A stretch of 64,000 nt of DNA from Telmatactis stephensoni (Eukaryota; Cnidaria; Anthozoa; Actiniaria; Isophelliidae), in contig JALIZF010001609.1 in NCBI GenBank assembly GCA_029948255.1, positions 372,001 through 436,000 of the forward strand, in the 5' to 3' direction. Of this stretch, positions 56,778-64,000 are shown in pieces. The translations under genes and the position numbers were made by a program. The notes beneath the pieces were generated by a model. It made no database searches. It saw only the letters and a program-made list of their open reading frames with translations, and was not told where the DNA came from. The first letter of the stretch is position 1, and each line of letters starts with the position of its first letter.

Positions 56778-56977
56778 AGAAGAAGAAGAAGAAGAAGAAG
56801 AAGAAGAAGAAGAAGAAGAAGAAGAAGAAGAAGAAGAAGAAGAAGAAGAAGAAGAAGAAGAAGAAGAAGAAGAAGAAGAAGAAGAAGAAGAAGAAGAAGA
56901 AGAAGAAGAAGAAGAAGAAGAAGAAGAAGAAGAAGAAGAAAGAAGAAAGAAGAAAGAAGAAAAAGAAGAAGAAAACT
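56744..56977. repeat. (GAA)n microsatellite, about 230 bp
   Basis: About 65 nearly perfect GAA units, ending in degenerate gaaa units. One of two long GAA tracts 1.2 kb apart. Confidence 0.97.
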
Positions 56978-59900
56978 GAAAAAAGTTACATTTTTTGACG
57001 AAATGAGGTTCAGAAAGAACTTCAGAAAAAGTTTGTCTTTCTAATTCTTTTGTTTCTTTTGAATCTTGACCAAAACCATATACTTTGAACCCTAGAAAGC
57101 ATCTCAGTGCCGTCTCAGATCTTGTGTGGCTAGAACACGCGATGCGGATTGTTGAATAAAAACTCCAAACTATGAAAACTCTCTAAATCACTACCATATA
57201 TTCGAATCAGTTTCAAATTAGAAAACTGATTTAGAACTTTCTTTTTTTTCTGCATCATCGATTGAATCGGATTTTCGAGCTACAAAAAGCTCCCTCTCTG
57301 AATTACTAAGACTATGAGAGTGTCAGCCATATGGCAACTGTCAGTTAACTTATATTTAATTTCAACTTATTCGTTTATACACAGCTACAAAACGCTACTG
57401 TTAATTCTTGGCTTCCTTTTGAATTCTTTGTTCACGAGGAAAAAATAACAAAGAATAAAGAGCTTCAGGGTGTCCCCGGCCAAAAACCTTGGAAATATAA
57501 TGGATGGCCAACTGTGGCTAGCTAGAGCATTTAATGAAGAATCATTGCCTTGGATCGACCGTGAGGACATATCGTAAGCTTACAAAAAAAAAAAACTAAG
57601 AGCATACCCTTAAACTTACTAATACACTTTTTTCACATTTAGGCTGAGCTGGCTAAGCTAAAGTACTAAAAAAAATAGGTTGATATTTATATTTTCATCT
57701 TTTTCGTGAAATGTCATATTTCAAGCTTTTCTTTAATTAATATTCTCTAAGACAAAAAAAAAAAAAAAAAGAATTTTTCTTTCGTGAAACCTCATATTTT
57801 CAAGCTCTTCTTTTAAGAACAAGCATCAATTAGTTGGCACCCGAGCTATTATTTTATTGATATAAACACACCCAGTGAAAGGCTTGTGCATAAATATCAA
57901 ATTGAAAAAAAAAAAATTGGCAAAAGTTTACAAAGTTTAATTGTTTACCAGCTAAAGTGCTAATTTTCATACTAATTAAAGATATACCAATGTTATTGAA
58001 TACCATCGAGGGCTTTCGGCTCAGTTTTTGACAGAATGTGGCAGCGTTTTGACATAAAATATAATTGCACTTATTTGTCTCTAAAGAACAATGAATACTA
58101 TCAAACAAAAAATATATATCGTTCAATTTTTTTGAAAAATAAAATTGTTATCTTTTTTCAGTATTGTTTCGACAACATTACCAGCTTTTACCCGTGTTAA
58201 TTATATTCAGTAGTTTTTGTTAAAATTAATTTGTTATATAATTACTAACTTTTAAGAAAGCTTTGCTCCCCTGTGAGAATCACTTTGGCTATATTCCAAG
58301 TTTTCATTCAAGACTATAGCTTATTTATTGGCTATGAATGATATTCCTTAATACATTGTCAATCTCAACAACTACCATTTTCGGTTTTGAAATACCATTA
58401 ATATATAAATATAAAATACTATAAGAGCAACAAATGTTTTAGTCCATAACAAAATTTTACGATATTTTCTTGAATATATTTTCCAGCTACCTTGTACGAT
58501 AGTCCATGCATGTTCACACTAGGAACATGTTATAGTTAAACTAAAAGATATATATTTCATAAGATCACCTAAATATTTGAAATCTCAATAATGCATGTTT
58601 GAAAAACGCCAGCCATCTTGAGATCACTATATAAGTGTATAATTAAAAATCGTTGCATATGAAAAATGACATGTAAAATTGGCAAATGGTTGCTGAGATA
58701 TGATGATCGCATCCAATTTCCACAAACGAAGTAGTGTCGTGTTAGTAGCTAGTCTCAAAAGAGAATAATTACTTAACTGAATTCGGAAAACTATTTCAGT
58801 GTCCTAGGTCCCACCCACATTTCATGCAGCTGTACTTCCTTGTGTTATTGTTCAAGAAACTTTCTTTACCTAGTTTGAATTGTCTGATATTGCATACACT
58901 TAAGCAACGCTAGCGAAAGCTAAACTTTGTTTTTTGTTCGCTTTTTTAGAATTCAGATTTAATTTTTGACACGGTTTTATAAGAGAAAAACTCATCTGTT
59001 GTCGTATCGTCCTCGGTTGTTGCCTTTTGCAAAAGCTAAAAATTAACAATAGAAAAGCTAAAAAAAGACAGCATCTATTATAGAGACAAAGTTTGGCATT
59101 TTTAGACGCAACTTAGCTGTTTATTTTGGCGAGTTCTCTAGAAATGACTGAAAACTCTGTCGGCTAACGAGTGTTTAGGTCAAGGATAATTCCAATGTCC
59201 ATAACCTTGGAGTTAAAAAACACCATGTCGGTCAAGCTTGTTTGATAATTTAATCTTATCAGTATTTTTATCTTAAGCTTACTGAAATAAGAAAACGGAT
59301 TTTGCTGACTGCAAGTATATTTTCATTTTAAAAACCCTCTCCGGCATTTGCTATGTTTTACCGTGAAACTTGAGATATTACCGTTTAATTTACTTGTCGC
59401 AAAATGAGCTTTTACTTTGTACTTTCCTGACTGCATGCAGGTATATTTTCATTTTATATACATTCTCTTTTACTACGTTTGGCTGAAACTAGAAATAACC
59501 GTTTACTTTCGCAAACTCTGCTTTTATCAGTCACAATTTTTTGTCTACGCTTGTGTTAGTATTGTCTAGTCAAATAGGCCACCAACAGAGTCCATTGACA
59601 GTTTCAAGACAGTTGATACAGACTCCCTCGACGCTTTTATTTTTCCTTAAGGGCAATTGCTTTATTACTGACTTGCTTTATCTCCAGAAACCTTGAAAAC
59701 AATGCTAGACGATATAAATTTTAGATCACTCTTTCCTTTTGATACTGAAACGTAACTAAGAAGAGTATTTGGTTTAGAGAGATTTCGAGTCACACACACA
59801 CAAAACGGCTGACAAAGCTACAAAGCCACTGATCACCAAATCAATTCTGTTGTTTACAAAACATGATACTAAGGGCGAACTTGAGGACTTTTTTAAAAAA

Positions 59901-62900
59901 GAACCAGTTTTACGCCTAGCTTCGGTGTTTAATGTAATTCCTTTCTCCCAAACCGCTAACTAACAACCAGGGATGGATATTTTCTCTCTCAAATGCTTGG
60001 CTTTGTATAAGAGTTTACAATATATTGCTACCGATTATTTTAGTTTTTAGTTGCAAAACAATTTATAGGAATTTTTGGATAAATAGTTAGATAGTAATAG
60101 GTTAAAGATTTCGTCAAATAACATTTCAATATAAATGATACCTTTCTGGAATTTCAAGCAAATCTACGCCTTCAGCTTAGTGTGAAAACGAGTCAGCTAC
60201 TTTTTTTTCTGATCAAAGTACGGAATCTACAGAATTTGAAACAAGAAGGTGTTATTTTTTTCTTATTTAGTTTTATATTATGTCAAAACTCCAGTTGGAG
60301 ATCATTGTTTGTCAGACTACTCAATTCTGTTCTTTCGATTTAGCAGCAAAACTCAAAAGTAAAGAAGATTCGATTAGGACGCAAAAATACCACATTAGGC
60401 GGGGCGTTCAGGAGAGCAAGTGAATCAGTTCTTGCTTATGTTTGTTAATTATTATGATATTTTAATTTGCCAATACTTTGGACGGCTTTATTTCATTTCT
60501 AATGAAGAGTGTTAAGTAGTAATTGTACATTTTTTAACAGCGAGGAAGTTTAGCTCAACCGCAGCGATGACGATCTTGAAACCACTTGAGAAAAGCGGAA
60601 ATAAATTTTTAAGAAACTATTGATTGGTGAACAAGAGCTCTTTTGCTACTGAGCCAAAATGTTGCACAAAAGCCTTAAAACATTTGCAATGTTGCGAAAA
60701 TAAAATGCTTAAAAATTACTGCATTTTCACGTATGAAAACCTGGTTACTCAATTTTAAATGGTAAATTAATGGTTGGTAATCGTATTTTAAGGCAAAAAC
60801 CTCAAATAAAGCCCATTTATTTGTAGCCAAATTATTTAGGGATGGAATGGGCTTTAATACGATGATATCACTTGCAAGTTTATTACATTATTAATGGAAA
60901 ACTAGTCCCCCTGGAAGGTCAATAAAGTATTAGTAGTGTTATTGCTTTTTCAAACTGAACTAAAGTAGCTTTCTGTTCCGTTTATTTGCCATAGCCAAAA
61001 GAAAAGAAGCCGTATTTTGAAATCGTTGGGCTTTAAGAAATGGCCTACGATTCATGTGAGCTCACCCCAAACGAGAAAAAATTGAATGCCATAAAAGTTT
61101 TACCGACTTAAACCTGTGGGGCTAAACAGTTGAAATTATTAATATTGCAGTGTTTCGAGTTAACTCATTGTATTTGCAAAAAATTCTCAGTTTTCAACGT
61201 TTGTCTTACCGATAAACTAACAAGATGAGAAATTGTGTTCCTTTCTCCCATCAACTAAAGACCGAAAAACGTTTATAATTACTTAATATTAAAAGGGAAT
61301 AACTGAAAATTAGCGAATACATAAAGTTAAACTAGGAGTTCAAATTGAGGCAGGTTTGGCAAAATGTGGTGTATAAGATTAAGAGGGCTAGTATTTTCCT
61401 TTTTCCACACAAAAAAGCCTGAGGAAAGTTGAGTTTGATGATGATAAAATGTTTGAATTCAACTGGTAGCCTATTCTTAGGAGACAATATTGTAAGCAGA
61501 AATCATTTCAAGTGAAAGCAGTAGAATACTTGACCACCTGTATAAAGAGGAGTCACTATCTAAGAGCTCAATTATATACATATTAAGATTTGGAAGCGTC
61601 GTTTTCCATTACGCAACTAGCTTAAGAAAACTAGAAACTATACGACAAGTATATTTTATTTGCACTCGTGCTGCACTCGAATGGCTTCACGATTATGCTC
61701 TCTGCCAATGGAAATGACTGTGGCATATTAAACGAGTTTTATACGCCGAACAAACTCAATCTTTCATGGTCTATAGAGAAATGCAATCGATAGCGTTATT
61801 CAATTGAAAATAAAGCAGCATTATAAATCGTTTATCAAATCGCGCCAAGAATTCGTTGGGCATTATTTAAGGTGTCAGAATATCTTTTATTGCACTTCAT
61901 GTCTGAAAGAAAAGGCTCAAATGCTTCATAACAATCAATTAGATAAATTTTACCGCAAATTACGACATGTGAGCATATTCTAGTTATAGGAATTAAGAGT
62001 CTTATACGACTAACAAGTGTATAATTTGCTTGAATCTACGAATCATTGAAGACCATCAAAGAGAAGAAAGGAGAATATAATCAATTTTGATCTAAGTTTA
62101 TCACTGATCCTTCTTTCTTTCACAAAACTTCTGTCAACTTAAAACTTGGAGTGAGATAGAAAAGATAATATTCGATCGTAAGGTGAACTAATTGCACCAG
62201 AAAACATTATCAAAACTAAACTGATAAACAGTTTTTGGCATCACACTTGCAGCAACCGAGAAAAGAACAGAAGTATGGTGAGCTTGCTTTGCGCAATCGA
62301 AAAGTTGTTCAAAAGCCCTTAAAAAGTCATTTTTCCTCAATTATTTCCGTTTTCTATCAAAAAGTCATGCCTAATAAGACTTACCGATTCCAAACGAATC
62401 TGCCATCTTGGTCTGTGTCTTCTTTTTTGAATGTCGTTCAGCTGGCAAACACCGAAGCCTGGAGCCTGCCTCTGTCTAATGCGCGAAATCAACGCAGTCT
62501 GGCTAATTCTGTTTTTTACAAAGTACCTAATAAATGTCGTCATGGTCGGTTGTGCTGTCACAGGAAGGGGGACTTGAATGTGACGTCAAAGCCACGTGGG
62601 TCGGCTATTTTAGGCAGCTCTATAGGATTGAAGAGTAATTATAGCTAAATGGCCATCTGGTATCGTGTTAAGTGAATTGCTTAACGATATCCTAATTCAA
62701 GCGGTCATGCTTGTTTGATAAGCAAAAGTTTTTTCAAGTGACTTAACAACACAATGAATGCTAAATCTTCAAAACGACAGGAATGAGAGCCAGTATCGAT
62801 CCTCTATCTACATGAATTAGCATCGCCGATGTATAAACAAACAAAGAGGACTGCACTCCTTGAAGAACTATTTTTTCCGGAACTTCTGCCTACCAGTCGG

Positions 62901-63302
62901 GGCACTCTAATGCATAAATAATGGCATCGTTATTCTTTAGTTTACGGAAGACCTAAAATACCTGTTAAAAAGCTCCTTACTGTGTTTCAAAAAAATACAT
63001 CACCCCTATCTGACTTTGTAAATAGCTCGTCAGAAACCTTCGACTCGAAATAAAGTTAACGAATTATGCTGTGACGTCATAAAACACGTGTGAAACCTTG
63101 ATTAACAATTGAGACTCCTTGGGGAAGTTTTTTTATATAAATAAGATTTAAAATTGTTAAAAATAACTATAACATAGAAAAGAGATGATTGTAGGGTATC
63201 TAAATAAATTAGCGATTGTGTGAGGTTTTACAGACACAAAAAATTAATAAAAATAGTACCCAGAAAACGGTATTTAGCAGTAAAAATGTCCTGAAAACAA
63301 CA

Positions 63303-63307
<5 letters not shown>
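56978..63307. other. Gene-free AT-rich stretch
   Basis: No gene or repeat family could be recognised in about 6.3 kb. It contains a diverged tandem pair of about 110 bases at 59306-59530 ('gtatattttcatttta' with 'accgttta...'). A 137-residue open frame at 62235-62648 has no signal, motif or splice support. Confidence 0.5.
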
Positions 63308-63387
<80 letters not shown>

Positions 63388-63408
63388 GAGAGGGAGAGAG
63401 AGAGAGGA
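63308..63408. repeat. (GA)n microsatellite
   Basis: About 100 bases of GA dinucleotides with a few GGGA or AAAG interruptions. Confidence 0.97.
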
Positions 63409-64000
63409 AAAAAACTTCTGGGAATTTGTTTTCAATAAAACAAAGAACAACTACTTGGCAGAAAGGAAAGCCATACTTCCTTTACTGTTTAACAATTTTT
63501 AACCAGCTCTTTCACTTTAAAAACAATTAAATGACAATTTCTAACGTCAAATTACGAAATCTTAGACAAAATAACAGAATTCAGATGAGATAATAAAAGC
63601 ACGTAGTTGGTCGAACAGGTGGCCGTGAAGCAAACCCATGAATATTTGAACGCGACCTTGAGAGTGCTTGGAAAGCGAGTGATATTTCCATTCAGACATC
63701 TAAGTAGGATTAACAATTAGCTTTCCAGATAAAAGCCCTAATATTTTTGAAACAACTGTTAGTTTAACCCAGAAAAGCAAATATTCCACTTGAGCAAACA
63801 ACGAGCGGTGCAGTGAAAAATATGACAGTAGGATGCTTCAACTTCCGGTTTTCTACGATCAGTGGTCATCAATGATATTAATATTACGAGTAAGATCATC
63901 TTGAGTTGTTATTGAAAATCCTAATATATAGCATTTTAATTCTGTAACATTCAAAAATTCATTTTATGCATTTTATTCCATATCATATCGAGAGTGGAGT
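63409..64000. other. Non-coding end of window
   Basis: No gene recognised. Confidence 0.5.

Noticed and set aside
62235..62648. 137-residue open frame on the plus strand
   Set aside because: No signal peptide, domain motif, splice sites or codon bias that I could see; similar-length frames occur by chance in this window.

Overview
This window is eukaryotic and most likely from an anthozoan cnidarian, probably a hexacoral (stony coral or sea anemone). The sequence shows short exons with GT/AG introns, AT-rich non-coding DNA, many microsatellites and very dense small inverted-repeat transposons. A precursor carrying four PPGLW-type amidated peptides and a Pax gene with a Pax3/7-like homeodomain support the assignment. 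The species is inferred, not proven.

Four host genes can be reconstructed. (1) A three-exon plus-strand gene at 8773-11881 encodes a 192-residue secreted cysteine-rich protein. (2) A two-exon minus-strand gene at 12577-14658 encodes 11 C2H2 zinc fingers behind a short WW-like N-terminal segment. (3) A plus-strand neuropeptide gene at 44445-44930 encodes four copies of CPPGLWC-Gly; a likely TATA box and non-coding first exon lie about 3 kb upstream. (4) A minus-strand Pax gene at 47849-50462 has three coding exons with matching splice phases. It carries only the N-terminal (PAI) half of the paired domain, then an octapeptide/eh1-like motif and a paired-class homeodomain. Its first exon was not found. 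Genes 3 and 4 are convergent neighbours.

The rest is mostly mobile and repetitive DNA. 1.0-7.1 kb is a broken Penelope-like retroelement bounded by 110-bp inverted repeats. 7.5-12.2 kb holds foldback repeats, a SINE and a minisatellite around gene 1. 15.8-16.2 kb is a LINE reverse-transcriptase relic, and 16.86-17.45 kb a 71-bp minisatellite. 18-22.2 kb and 28.9-35.1 kb are dense with non-autonomous elements flanked by TTAA (piggyBac-like target), several nested in one another. 22.7-28.7, 43.7-48.5, 54.5-57.0 and 63.3-63.4 kb hold long microsatellites. From about 35.6 to 41.3 kb and from 57 to 63.3 kb no gene could be recognised.

No operon, rRNA gene, CRISPR array or virus was seen. The strongest candidates for new biology are the cyclic-looking amidated peptide precursor, the Pax protein without a RED subdomain, and the secreted protein with a possible internally duplicated cysteine module.
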